A DNA stretch of 21,217 nt from Clostridia bacterium (GTDB lineage: Bacteria; Bacillota; Clostridia; Oscillospirales; CAG-272), in assembly GCA_017504335.1 (NCBI GenBank), contig JAFVRI010000226.1, positions 1 through 21,217 on the forward strand, in the 5' to 3' direction. Every line of letters starts with the position of its first letter. Position 1 is the stretch's first letter. The position numbers were made by a program, and so were the translations under genes. Below the pieces are notes generated by a model. It was not told the DNA's origin, searched no databases, and saw only the letters and a program-made list of their open reading frames with translations. Below are positions 1 through 6,594 of the stretch, in pieces.

Positions 1-305
1 CCATCGGTAATCCATCCGACAAGTAGAAGGAAGCACGAAAGCATTGTGGCGGGAAGGATCCCGGATAAAAGAACAGAACCATCAGTTCTCCGAGCACTTA
101 GAATCCCCGCAAGTAAATATCCAAGAAAGGAAACCCCCGTTCCAACTGCCGCGGTAGCAGAAAGGGGATCGGATAACCGCATGCAGAAAAGAGCGGAAAG
201 AACGCACAAAAGGAGTGAAACGGCAAAGGAGATTCCCGTGCTGATGGCGCTTCGGAGGATCCGGGCACCGAACGAAGCAGGAGCTGAAGATTTTTTGCGT
301 GTCAT
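1..305 (-). CDS. Small membrane protein, YrzE/TIGR04086-like, N-terminal part (runs off left edge)
   Basis: The reading frame opens at ATG 305-303 and stays open to the window edge, giving 101 complete codons and no stop. The protein starts MTRKKSSAPASFGARILRSA, a positively charged N-terminus. Three hydrophobic segments follow, at about residues 22-43, 52-71 and 78-99; the second and third are Gly/Ala/Ser-rich. A GAGGTG ribosome site lies 4 nt upstream of the ATG, which supports this start over another frame that also opens nearby. The size, short basic N-terminus and run of closely packed helices resemble the roughly 120-residue, four-helix YrzE/TIGR04086 family, whose function is unknown. 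The family assignment rests on overall pattern only. Its promoter should lie in 306-400 on the minus strand; TTGTTA/TTATAT-like boxes are there but weak. Confidence 0.55.
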   Translation of the reverse strand, partial: MTRKKSSAPASFGARILRSAISTGISFAVSLLLCVLSALFCMRLSDPLSATAAVGTGVSFLGYLLAGILSARRTDGSVLLSGILPATMLSCFLLLVGWITD

Positions 306-406
306 AGTACACCTCGCATCATTGATCTTACTTCATTCTTATGAGAAAAAAGAGAGGAATATAATGGATGTTCATGAAAAATTAACAAATTAAATTTTTC
401 TAATTC

Positions 407-446
407 TTGAAATCTTGTTTGGATTTTGATAGAATAAGAGTATAAT
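407..446 (+). promoter_or_regulatory. Sigma-A-type promoter of the decarboxylase operon
   Basis: TTGAAA at 407-412 and TAGAAT at 430-435 are separated by 17 bp, and TG at 427-428 makes an extended -10. A second -10-like TATAAT lies at 441-446 but has no good -35 at normal spacing. Transcription from either would begin about 65-75 nt before the first gene. A perfect 10-bp palindrome TTTGATCAAA (471-480) lies in the leader and could be an operator. Confidence 0.6.
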
Positions 447-517
447 CGGGGGAGAATGATTTGATTGAAATTTGATCAAAAATTACTCTCGTAAATGCAC
501 AAAACGGAGGCGGATTT

Positions 518-1885
518 ATGGTACAAAATGACGAAAAAACGTACGGTCTGTCGAAGGCAAGATTGGAATCTCTGTTTGATTCGGGAACCTTCGTTGAGAT
601 CGGCGCTTACACCAAGCGAGCCGATGCTCGTGAGGAGTTTGAGAGTGTCGTCTGCGGATACGGAGCGGTCGAAGGAAAGCTTGCGTTTGCTTTCATTCAG
701 GACAGCGGAAGAACCAAGGGCGCGTTCGGCGAGCGACACGTAAAGAAGATAGCATCGCTTTATTCCTTGGCGATGAAAAACGGCGCGCCTGTGATCGGCG
801 TATTCGACAGCGCAGGTGCTGTGGTCTATGACGGTGCGGAGGCACTGGCCGCATATGGACGTTTGATGAAACATATTTCGGACGCATCGGGTGTGATCCC
901 TCAGATCGCTCTGATCGACGGTGTTTGCGGAGGCTCGTCCGCAGTAGCGGCATCTATGTTTGATTTGGTGATCACCGTGAAGGATCGTTCTAAGTTCTTT
1001 GTGAATGCTCCCTTTGTGGTAGGAAAGACCGAGCCCGCAACTGCGAAGGGACTTTCCGCATATGAGGCAAAGGACGAGGCCGAGGCATTTGCGTTCGTAC
1101 GCGAGCTGGTGGTGACTCTGCCCCAGAACAATGCGGATTGCGCAATGGCGGAGACAGCAGACGATGCCAACCGCGCAGTTGCCGTAAACGGAGAATCGTA
1201 CGAGGTTGCCGATCTGATCGCGACTCTGGCAGATGACGGAAAGGCGATCCGCTTGTATGAAACCTATACGGACAAGGCATATCTCGGATTTGCTTCCTTT
1301 GGCGGAGTTGTCAGCGGTGTGATCGCATCCAATCCCGCAACGAACGGTATTCTGGATATTAAGCTGGCAAGAGCCGCCGCAAAGCTGATCTCCTTCTGCG
1401 ATAGCTTCGGACTTCCTCTTGTGACGCTGGTTGACAGCGAGGGCTTGGATATTTCCGCTGAGGCGGAGAATGCGGCATATGCTTCTGAATTGGCGAGACT
1501 TGCTTATGCGTATACGGCATCCGAAAATGCCAAGGTTACTGTGGTGATCGGTAAGGCATATGGTGCGGCATTCACTTTGCTTGGCTCTAAATCGGTCGGT
1601 GCTGACATGGCATTGGCTCTTCCTACCGCATGCGTCAGCGTTCTTTCTCCTGAGGCATCGGTTGCCTTTGTGTGGAACGATAAGGTGGGTGAGAAGAGCA
1701 GAGAAGAGGTCGAGAAGGAATGGAAGGAGACCTGCGCATCTGCGGCAGCTGCCATGGATGCAGGTGAGATTGACGATGTCATTGAGCCCGCAGAGCTTCG
1801 CGCCAGAATTGCCTCGGCTCTCAATATGCTGGTAGCCAAGGCGGAGGGTACACCTTCCCGCAAGCATGCAAACATGCCTCTTTGA
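518..1885 (+). CDS. Divergent biotin-dependent acyl-CoA carboxyltransferase subunit (MmdA / transcarboxylase 12S-like)
   Basis: 455 residues, first gene of a five-gene operon. The start is set by GGAGG 7 nt upstream. Two crotonase-like halves are visible: residues about 40-240 (KGAFGERHVKKI near 68-79, LYSLAMKNGAPVIGVFDSAG at 81-100, SGVIPQIALIDGVCGGSSA near 124-142) and about 250-450 (AYGAAFTLLGSKSVGAD at 347-363). The tail RKHANMPL matches the RKHGNIPL ending typical of MmdA proteins. Members normally transfer CO2 from methylmalonyl-, malonyl- or glutaconyl-CoA to carrier-bound biotin in the cytoplasm. This copy is about 50 residues shorter than usual (around 510), and has DSAGAVVYDG where the family has DSGGARIQEG, and YGAAF where it has YGGAY. 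The family is clear, but the substrate, and even catalytic competence, are open. Confidence 0.85.
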   Translation: MVQNDEKTYGLSKARLESLFDSGTFVEIGAYTKRADAREEFESVVCGYGAVEGKLAFAFIQDSGRTKGAFGERHVKKIASLYSLAMKNGAPVIGVFDSAGAVVYDGAEALAAYGRLMKHISDASGVIPQIALIDGVCGGSSAVAASMFDLVITVKDRSKFFVNAPFVVGKTEPATAKGLSAYEAKDEAEAFAFVRELVVTLPQNNADCAMAETADDANRAVAVNGESYEVADLIATLADDGKAIRLYETYTDKAYLGFASFGGVVSGVIASNPATNGILDIKLARAAAKLISFCDSFGLPLVTLVDSEGLDISAEAENAAYASELARLAYAYTASENAKVTVVIGKAYGAAFTLLGSKSVGADMALALPTACVSVLSPEASVAFVWNDKVGEKSREEVEKEWKETCASAAAAMDAGEIDDVIEPAELRARIASALNMLVAKAEGTPSRKHANMPL

Positions 1886-1896
1886 TTGGAGGTTCT

Positions 1897-2334
1897 ATGA
1901 TGGTGAAATTATTAACTCCCGGCTCACTTTCCTTGTTTACAACCGATGCTGAGACACTAACAACCATGTGGCAGACGGTTGTACTGGGTATAGGCATGGT
2001 CTTTGCCGTTTTGGCAATTTTGTGGGGAGTGTTGTCGATCTTCAAATTGGTCTTTTCCCCCAAGGCTTCCGGATCGAAGAAGAGCGCTACTCCTTTGAAA
2101 CATGAATCCAAGGAAGCAGCTGCTTCAGATTCCGCTTCCCAGCCGGACGATACGCTTCAGGCGGTCATTGCCGCAAGCATTCAAGCATATCAAGAAGAGG
2201 AAAATCAACAGCTGATAGCGGTCATTACCGCCGCGGTTTCCGCATACAGAGCGGCTGAGGGAAGCACGGGAGAGTTCCGTGTGGTTTCCTTCAAGAGAGC
2301 AAGCGGCGGACGCGCCTGGAACGCAAAACGATAA
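1897..2334 (+). CDS. oadG: OadG/MmdD-like small membrane subunit of sodium-pump decarboxylase
   Basis: 145 residues if translation starts at ATG 1897; ATG 1900 is equally possible (GGAGG at 1888-1892 gives spacers of 4 and 7 nt). An in-frame TTG at 1882 lies before the ribosome site and is unlikely. The gene begins 11 bp after the preceding stop. One hydrophobic helix spans about residues 27-53, followed by a polar Ser/Lys/Ala/Glu stretch. The C-terminus FRVVSFKRASGGRAWNAKR (127-145) has the basic, Trp-Asn-containing ending of OadG/MmdD subunits. In characterised pumps this subunit anchors and assembles the carboxyltransferase with the membrane beta subunit. Low sequence complexity limits family detection, but position and topology agree. 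Confidence 0.82.
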   Translation: MMVKLLTPGSLSLFTTDAETLTTMWQTVVLGIGMVFAVLAILWGVLSIFKLVFSPKASGSKKSATPLKHESKEAAASDSASQPDDTLQAVIAASIQAYQEEENQQLIAVITAAVSAYRAAEGSTGEFRVVSFKRASGGRAWNAKR

Positions 2335-2383
2335 TTCTGCAAGACATTTAATGAATTTGATGAAAGAAAGGTTGGATATTCAA

Positions 2384-2812
2384 ATGAAAACGTATAACAT
2401 TACTGTAAACGGTGTAACTTATGTAGTTAATGTAGAAGAGGTAGCAGGCGGAGTTCCCGTAGCAGCACCCGCTCCTGTAGCAGCACCCGCTCCCGTGGCG
2501 GCACCCGCTCCCGTGGCGGCCCCCGCTCCCGTGGCAGCCCCCGCTCCCGTAGCAGCGCCCGCTCCCGCAGCAGCACCCGCTTCCGCAGGTGCGGCAGGTG
2601 CAACCTCCGTGAAGGCTCCCATGCCCGGTAACATTATGAAGGTGAATGTAAAGCCCGGTCAGGCAGTGAAGAAGGGTGACGTTCTGATCGTTCTGGAAGC
2701 AATGAAGATGGAGAACGATATTTGCGCTCCTGCGGACGGAACCGTGGCAAGTGTAGAGGTAGCACAGGGCGCAACGGTTGAAACCGATGCGGTTTTGGTT
2801 ACCATGAACTGA
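2384..2812 (+). CDS. Biotin carboxyl carrier protein with Ala-Pro linker (MmdC / 1.3S-like)
   Basis: 142 residues. An N-terminal strand-rich segment (MKTYNITVNGVTYVVNVEEV, 1-20) is followed by a flexible Pro-Val-Ala-Ala-Pro-Ala repeat linker (about 24-68) and a biotinyl/lipoyl domain (about 74-142). The biotinylation motif EAMKMEN places the modified lysine at K108. The carrier swings carboxybiotin between a carboxyltransferase and the membrane decarboxylase. The start at 2384 gives the standard MKxYNITVNG opening; AAAGG at 2367-2371 is 12 nt away, longer than ideal, and ATG 2360 in the same frame is an alternative with no better ribosome site. This is the only biotin domain in the operon, so both carboxyltransferases presumably share it. 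Confidence 0.92.
   Translation: MKTYNITVNGVTYVVNVEEVAGGVPVAAPAPVAAPAPVAAPAPVAAPAPVAAPAPVAAPAPAAAPASAGAAGATSVKAPMPGNIMKVNVKPGQAVKKGDVLIVLEAMKMENDICAPADGTVASVEVAQGATVETDAVLVTMN
2459..2584 (+). repeat. Seven tandem 18-bp units encoding the Ala-Pro linker
   Basis: Seven in-phase units of the form GTAGCAGCACCCGCTCCT run without gaps, differing mainly at third codon positions; the last begins GCA and ends TTCC. Each encodes VAAPAP, apart from AAAPAS in the last. Being a multiple of three, unit gain or loss would lengthen or shorten the carrier linker without a frameshift. Confidence 0.95.
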
Positions 2813-2872
2813 TTTTCCTATACAAATTTTCTGATTAAAAACCGAATTTGAATGAAAGGAAAACAGTAGGAA

Positions 2873-4207
2873 ATGCTTGAATATATAACAAATTTTCTTG
2901 AAACCACAGGCATTGCCAAACTGTTGGAATTGGGAGATTGGAAGACGCTCATCATGTTTGCCATTTCCTTTGTCCTCGTCTATCTGGCGATCGTCAAGGG
3001 ATTTGAGCCGTTGCTTCTGCTCCCCATTGCAATCGGTATGCTTTTGACCAACCTTCCCGGTAGCGGCATGTTCCATTTGGATTTCTTTATTCCGTCCGTC
3101 GGCGTGACCGAGGCATTTCAGGACGGTTGGATGTCCTTTGAAGAATTTGAATCGCTTCGAGAGCTGGGAGTTCCCGTGGAGAATTACTTCAAGGGGATTA
3201 CAGAATCGGGAATGGCATTTACACAGGAGATCCATGATGCGTTGGTTGAGGTTTCGACCTCTGTAAACTACGGACTGGTGATCCAAAAGGGTGGATTGCT
3301 TGACCTGCTTTACCTCGGTGTCAAGCTGGGTATTTATCCTTGCCTGATCTTTATCGGTATCGGTGCGATGACCGATTTCAGCCCCTTGATCGCTAACCCC
3401 AAGAGTTTGCTCATTGGCGCAGGCGCACAGATGGGTGTCTTTGTGGCATTTGCGGGCGCACTTCTTTTGGGCTTTTCTACCGAAGAAGCAGCATCCATCG
3501 GAATCATTGGCGGTGCGGACGGTCCTACGGCAATTCTTGTGACCAAAACACTTGCTCCCGCTTTGCTTGGAGCAATTGCCATTGCGGCATATAGCTACAT
3601 GGCGCTGATCCCTATGATTCAGCCTCCCTTTATGAAACTACTTACCACCAAAAAGGAACGTCAGATTCGCATGACGACGCTTCGTCAGGTAACAAAGACC
3701 GAGAAGATTCTGTTCCCCATCGTAGTTACTTTTGTGGTGGGACTCATTATTCCCGACGCGGTTCCGTTGGTTGGATGCCTGATGTTCGGTAACCTTCTTA
3801 ACGTTTGCGGCGTGACAGACCGTCTTTCCAAGACTGCTCAAAACGAACTGATGAATATCGTTACGATCTTTCTTGGAATCACTGTGGGAGCGACCGCAAG
3901 TGCGGCAAACTTCCTGCGTCCCGAGACCTTGAAGATCATTGCGCTTGGATTGGTCGCATTCTGCATTTCCACTTGTGGTGGTCTGATCACCGCAAAGGTG
4001 ATGAACTGGATCTCCGGAGGAAAGATCAATCCCTTGATCGGTTCCGCGGGTGTGTCCGCCGTTCCCATGGCGGCGCGTGTTTCTCAGAAGGTGGGACAGG
4101 CGGAGGATCCCTCCAACTTCCTTTTGATGCACGCAATGGGACCCAACGTGGCAGGTGTTATCGGATCCGCTGTGGCGGCAGGTGTGTTCCTGTCCATGTT
4201 TGGTTGA
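2873..4207 (+). CDS. oadB: Sodium-translocating decarboxylase beta subunit (OadB/MmdB/GcdB)
   Basis: 444 residues, integral membrane protein. The start follows GAAAGGA at 12 nt and AGTAGG closer in. Family signatures are GIYPCLIFIGIGAMTDFSPL (153-172), IGIIGGADGPTAI (209-221) with D216 matching the sodium-site aspartate (D203 in Klebsiella OadB), and NPLIGSAGVSAVPMAARVSQ (386-405), followed by LLMHAMGPNVAGVIGSA (417-433). It decarboxylates carboxybiotin using a proton and drives sodium out of the cell. Residues about 62-138 form a hydrophilic region rich in Glu/Phe/Ser between the second helix and the conserved core. Total length is closer to enterobacterial OadB (433) than to the roughly 375-residue MmdB/GcdB forms. 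Confidence 0.96.
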   Translation: MLEYITNFLETTGIAKLLELGDWKTLIMFAISFVLVYLAIVKGFEPLLLLPIAIGMLLTNLPGSGMFHLDFFIPSVGVTEAFQDGWMSFEEFESLRELGVPVENYFKGITESGMAFTQEIHDALVEVSTSVNYGLVIQKGGLLDLLYLGVKLGIYPCLIFIGIGAMTDFSPLIANPKSLLIGAGAQMGVFVAFAGALLLGFSTEEAASIGIIGGADGPTAILVTKTLAPALLGAIAIAAYSYMALIPMIQPPFMKLLTTKKERQIRMTTLRQVTKTEKILFPIVVTFVVGLIIPDAVPLVGCLMFGNLLNVCGVTDRLSKTAQNELMNIVTIFLGITVGATASAANFLRPETLKIIALGLVAFCISTCGGLITAKVMNWISGGKINPLIGSAGVSAVPMAARVSQKVGQAEDPSNFLLMHAMGPNVAGVIGSAVAAGVFLSMFG

Positions 4208-4231
4208 TAAATACAGGAGGTCATACGTAAA

Positions 4232-5635
4232 ATGGCAGTTAAAATTACAGAAACCGTTCTCCGCGATTCGCACCAGTCGCTGATCGCAACGAGAATGACA
4301 ACAGAAGATATGCTTCCCATTCTCGGGAAGCTTGACAAGATCGGATATCACTCCCTTGAGGCATGGGGCGGAGCAACCTTTGACTCCTGCCTGCGCTTCC
4401 TCAATGAGGATCCCTGGGAGAGACTCCGCAAGATCCGTGCAGAGGTGAAGAATACCAAGCTGCAGATGCTCTTCCGCGGACAGAATATTCTCGGCTACCG
4501 TCACTATTCCGACGATGTGGTAGAGTATTTTGTGCAGAAGTCCATTGCAAACGGCATTGATATTCTTCGTATCTTTGACGCATTGAACGATCCCAGAAAC
4601 CTGGAGACCGCCATCAAGGCGACCATCAAGGAGCAGGGTCACGTACAGGCGGCGATCTGCTACACCACCGATCCCGAAAATAAGATCTATACCACCGAGT
4701 ATTTCACCAACTACGCAAAGACCCTGGAGAATATGGGCGCCCACTCCATCTGTATCAAGGATATGTCGGGACTTCTCAAGCCCTATGACGCCTATGAGCT
4801 GGTGAAGGCACTGAAGGAGACCGTGAAGGTTCCGATTCAGCTCCATACCCACTATACCTCCGGACTTGCTTCTATGACCCTTCTCAAGGCAATCGAGGCA
4901 GGCGTGGACGTGGTGGATACCGCGATCTCTCCCATGGCAATGGGTACCTCTCAGCCTCCTACGGAGTCCTTGGTGGCAACCCTTGCGGGAACCGAGTACG
5001 ATACGGGAATCGATCTTGGCAAGCTCGACGAGATCACCAAGTATTTCGCTCCCATGCGCGAGAAGTATCTGGCAAGCGGTCAGTTGGATCCCAAGATCTT
5101 GAAGGTTGACGTGAATGCTCTGATCTATCAGGTTCCCGGCGGAATGCTGTCGAACCTTGTTTCTCAGCTAAAGCAGGCAGGGAAGTCGGATAAGCTCATT
5201 GACGTGCTGGAGGAAGTGCCGCGTGTACGCGCCGATTCGGGATATGCGCCTTTGGTTACGCCTTCCTCTCAGATCGTTGGTACTCAGGCAGTGTTCAACA
5301 TCATCGGCGGCGAGCGCTATAAGATGGTGACCAAGGAATTCAAGGGATTGGTTCAGGGTCAGTACGGTAAGACTCCTGTGGAGATTGACGATGCCTTCGC
5401 CAAGAAGATCATCGGCGATGCCGAGCGGATCACCTGCCGTCCCGCCGATCAGCTGGCGCCCGAGCTGGATGAGCTTCGCGAAAAGATCAAGCCCTATATG
5501 GAGCAGGAAGAGGACGTCCTGTCCTATGCGCTCTTTGAGCAGGTGGCTCTGAAATTCTTCGAGTACAGAAAAGCAAAGAAATATGCTCTTGATGCGGAAA
5601 ATTCCGATGCCAAATTAGGCATTCATAACGCGTAA
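4232..5635 (+). CDS. oadA: Oxaloacetate decarboxylase alpha / transcarboxylase 5S-type carboxyltransferase without biotin domain
   Basis: 467 residues. A TIM-barrel carboxyltransferase domain fills about 1-290, followed by the conserved carboxylase domain to about 460. Metal and active-site residues are D12 (ETVLRDSHQSL), K176 (CIKDMSG), H205 and H207 (QLHTHYTSG). FRGQNILGYRHYSDDVV (81-97) is typical of OadA and pyruvate carboxylase B. It exchanges a carboxyl group between oxaloacetate/pyruvate and biotin. The protein ends where a fused biotin domain would begin in many OadA proteins, so it must use the separate carrier encoded upstream. GGAGG at 4216-4220 lies 11 nt before ATG, longer than usual. 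Last gene of the operon, followed by a hairpin terminator. Confidence 0.95.
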   Translation: MAVKITETVLRDSHQSLIATRMTTEDMLPILGKLDKIGYHSLEAWGGATFDSCLRFLNEDPWERLRKIRAEVKNTKLQMLFRGQNILGYRHYSDDVVEYFVQKSIANGIDILRIFDALNDPRNLETAIKATIKEQGHVQAAICYTTDPENKIYTTEYFTNYAKTLENMGAHSICIKDMSGLLKPYDAYELVKALKETVKVPIQLHTHYTSGLASMTLLKAIEAGVDVVDTAISPMAMGTSQPPTESLVATLAGTEYDTGIDLGKLDEITKYFAPMREKYLASGQLDPKILKVDVNALIYQVPGGMLSNLVSQLKQAGKSDKLIDVLEEVPRVRADSGYAPLVTPSSQIVGTQAVFNIIGGERYKMVTKEFKGLVQGQYGKTPVEIDDAFAKKIIGDAERITCRPADQLAPELDELREKIKPYMEQEEDVLSYALFEQVALKFFEYRKAKKYALDAENSDAKLGIHNA

Positions 5636-5640
5636 AATGA

Positions 5641-5670
5641 AAAGCGGAGAGGTTCACCTCTCCGCTTTTT
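5641..5670. terminator. Bidirectional rho-independent terminator between oadA and the AraC-type gene
   Basis: Perfect 12-bp stem: AAAGCGGAGAGG (5641-5652), loop TTCA, CCTCTCCGCTTT (5657-5668), followed by more T on the plus strand. The minus strand also has an A/T-rich flank, and the convergent regulator gene's stop codon (5671-5669) overlaps the right end, so it can serve both genes. Confidence 0.9.
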
Positions 5671-6475
5671 ATATGTTATGCATTTGTCGGAACCGTCTGG
5701 GGCTGACACCGTGATGCTCGGAAAATTTTCTTGAAAAATAAAATTGATCGCAAAATCCGAGGTGTTCGCTGATGTCTTTGATGGAAAGAGAACGGTCGAG
5801 CAGCTCTCGCTCTGCCCGTGCCATGAGACATTGATCGATATATTTTCCGATGGGCTTTCCTAAGTCCATCTTGAAATGCTTTTGAAGAACCAGCTTGGAA
5901 ATAAAAAGTGCAGAGGAGATCTCGTTGATGGTCATGGTGGCATTCAGATGGGTGTCAATATAAGAGAGCGCCCTCTTTGTGTATTCCGAATAGCTCTTGA
6001 TATGCTCGTTGTTCAGTGAGACCGATTGCAGGGCTTCCTCCAGGATTTCATAGAGCAGGAGCTTGAGACGGAGCACCGAGCGAATATCGTTACCTTCATA
6101 AAGTGCCTCGATCTCACGAGAACGTGCTTCACAGTTTTTTAGGATCATACAGAAAGGAATCCCCGCAAAAACGTCTACTCCGTCCGGCTTGGTCAAGGTC
6201 AGATGAATATAGATCTTATTGAGCTTTTCGGGACAAAAGCAGGAAAAGCTCAGTTCCGAGGGAACGACATAAATATTGCCGGGGCAGAGACAGATATTCT
6301 CTCCGTTGACTCGGATAAATCCTTCTCCCTCCAGAGGGATATAAACGCGGGTGAATGCGGCACGAAGATCCTCATGTTCCCACTCGGAGTCTAAAAGTCC
6401 ATAACTGATTTCGGCAATTTCTAAGCGGACTCTTTGCTCAGCATAGGTCAATTTTTGATTTGGTAACAGTTTCAT
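5669..6475 (-). CDS. AraC-family transcriptional regulator, likely controlling fucose genes
   Basis: 268 residues from ATG 6475, chosen because GGAGAA lies about 10 nt upstream and because a strong promoter precedes it; an in-frame TTG at 6505 has no ribosome site. An N-terminal cupin-like sensor region (about 35-95; VYIPLEGEGFIRVNGENICL, then CPGNIYVVPSEL) is followed by a linker and a C-terminal AraC DNA-binding domain (about 165-265). This has two helix-turn-helix units: MTINEISSALFISKLVLQKHF and LSIKDISEHLGFCDQFYFSRKF, ending GVSPRRFRQ. It is transcribed away from L-fucose isomerase across a shared 119-bp region, so it is probably the local sensor-activator for fucose or a derived signal. 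The ligand is inference from position only. Confidence 0.92.
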   Translation of the reverse strand: MKLLPNQKLTYAEQRVRLEIAEISYGLLDSEWEHEDLRAAFTRVYIPLEGEGFIRVNGENICLCPGNIYVVPSELSFSCFCPEKLNKIYIHLTLTKPDGVDVFAGIPFCMILKNCEARSREIEALYEGNDIRSVLRLKLLLYEILEEALQSVSLNNEHIKSYSEYTKRALSYIDTHLNATMTINEISSALFISKLVLQKHFKMDLGKPIGKYIDQCLMARAERELLDRSLSIKDISEHLGFCDQFYFSRKFSEHHGVSPRRFRQMHNI

Positions 6476-6503
6476 TGATACATTTCTCCATATTTTCGCA
6501 TAC

Positions 6504-6521
6504 AAAAATCAATGGATTTTT
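6504..6521. promoter_or_regulatory. Inverted repeat at the predicted araC-type transcription start
   Basis: AAAAATC-AATG-GATTTTT has 7-bp perfect arms and a 4-bp spacer. It covers the position where transcription from the minus-strand promoter should begin. It could be a regulator site, or a hairpin in the regulator's leader. The A/T-rich composition makes chance occurrence possible. Confidence 0.35.
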
Positions 6522-6525
6522 TTTT

Positions 6526-6554
6526 ATTATATGATAAAATAAAGATAAAGTCAA
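6526..6554 (-). promoter_or_regulatory. Promoter of the AraC-type regulator gene
   Basis: On the minus strand TTGACT (6554-6549) and TATAAT (6531-6526) are spaced by 17 bp, close to the sigma-A consensus. The start would fall near 6519, about 44 nt before the ATG. The right end overlaps a near-perfect palindrome at 6551-6566. Confidence 0.75.
6532..6540 (+). promoter_or_regulatory. Possible extended -10 promoter for fucI
   Basis: TGATAAAAT is an extended -10-like element with no good -35 at 17-18 bp upstream, as expected for an activator-dependent promoter. It abuts the minus-strand -10 of the regulator gene. No other convincing plus-strand promoter was found in 6476-6594. Confidence 0.35.
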
Positions 6555-6566
6555 GACCTGTCTTCA
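6551..6566. promoter_or_regulatory. Near-perfect palindrome, candidate operator
   Basis: TCAAGACCTGTCTTCA: AAGAC and GTCTT are perfect arms around CT, and the outer bases pair except one. It overlaps the -35 of the regulator gene (6554-6549) and lies in the predicted fucI leader, so a bound protein could influence both genes. Which protein binds is unknown. Confidence 0.4.
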
Positions 6567-6594
6567 AAAATAAAAAAAGAAAAGGAGAAAGAGT

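Noticed and set aside
46..393. Plus-strand open frame at the left edge
   Set aside because: It is very basic and Arg/Pro-rich, has no ribosome site, and lies antisense to a frame with three good membrane helices.
476..1867. Minus-strand open frame opposite the carboxyltransferase gene
   Set aside because: The composition is implausible for a protein (very Cys/Arg/His-rich), and the plus-strand gene has clear motifs.
2279..2383. Upstream extension of the biotin carrier protein, overlapping the OadG-like gene
   Set aside because: The extra residues have no family similarity, while MKTYNITVNG is the expected N-terminus.
2459..2584. CRISPR-like array
   Set aside because: The repeats are adjacent with no spacers and encode a protein linker in frame.
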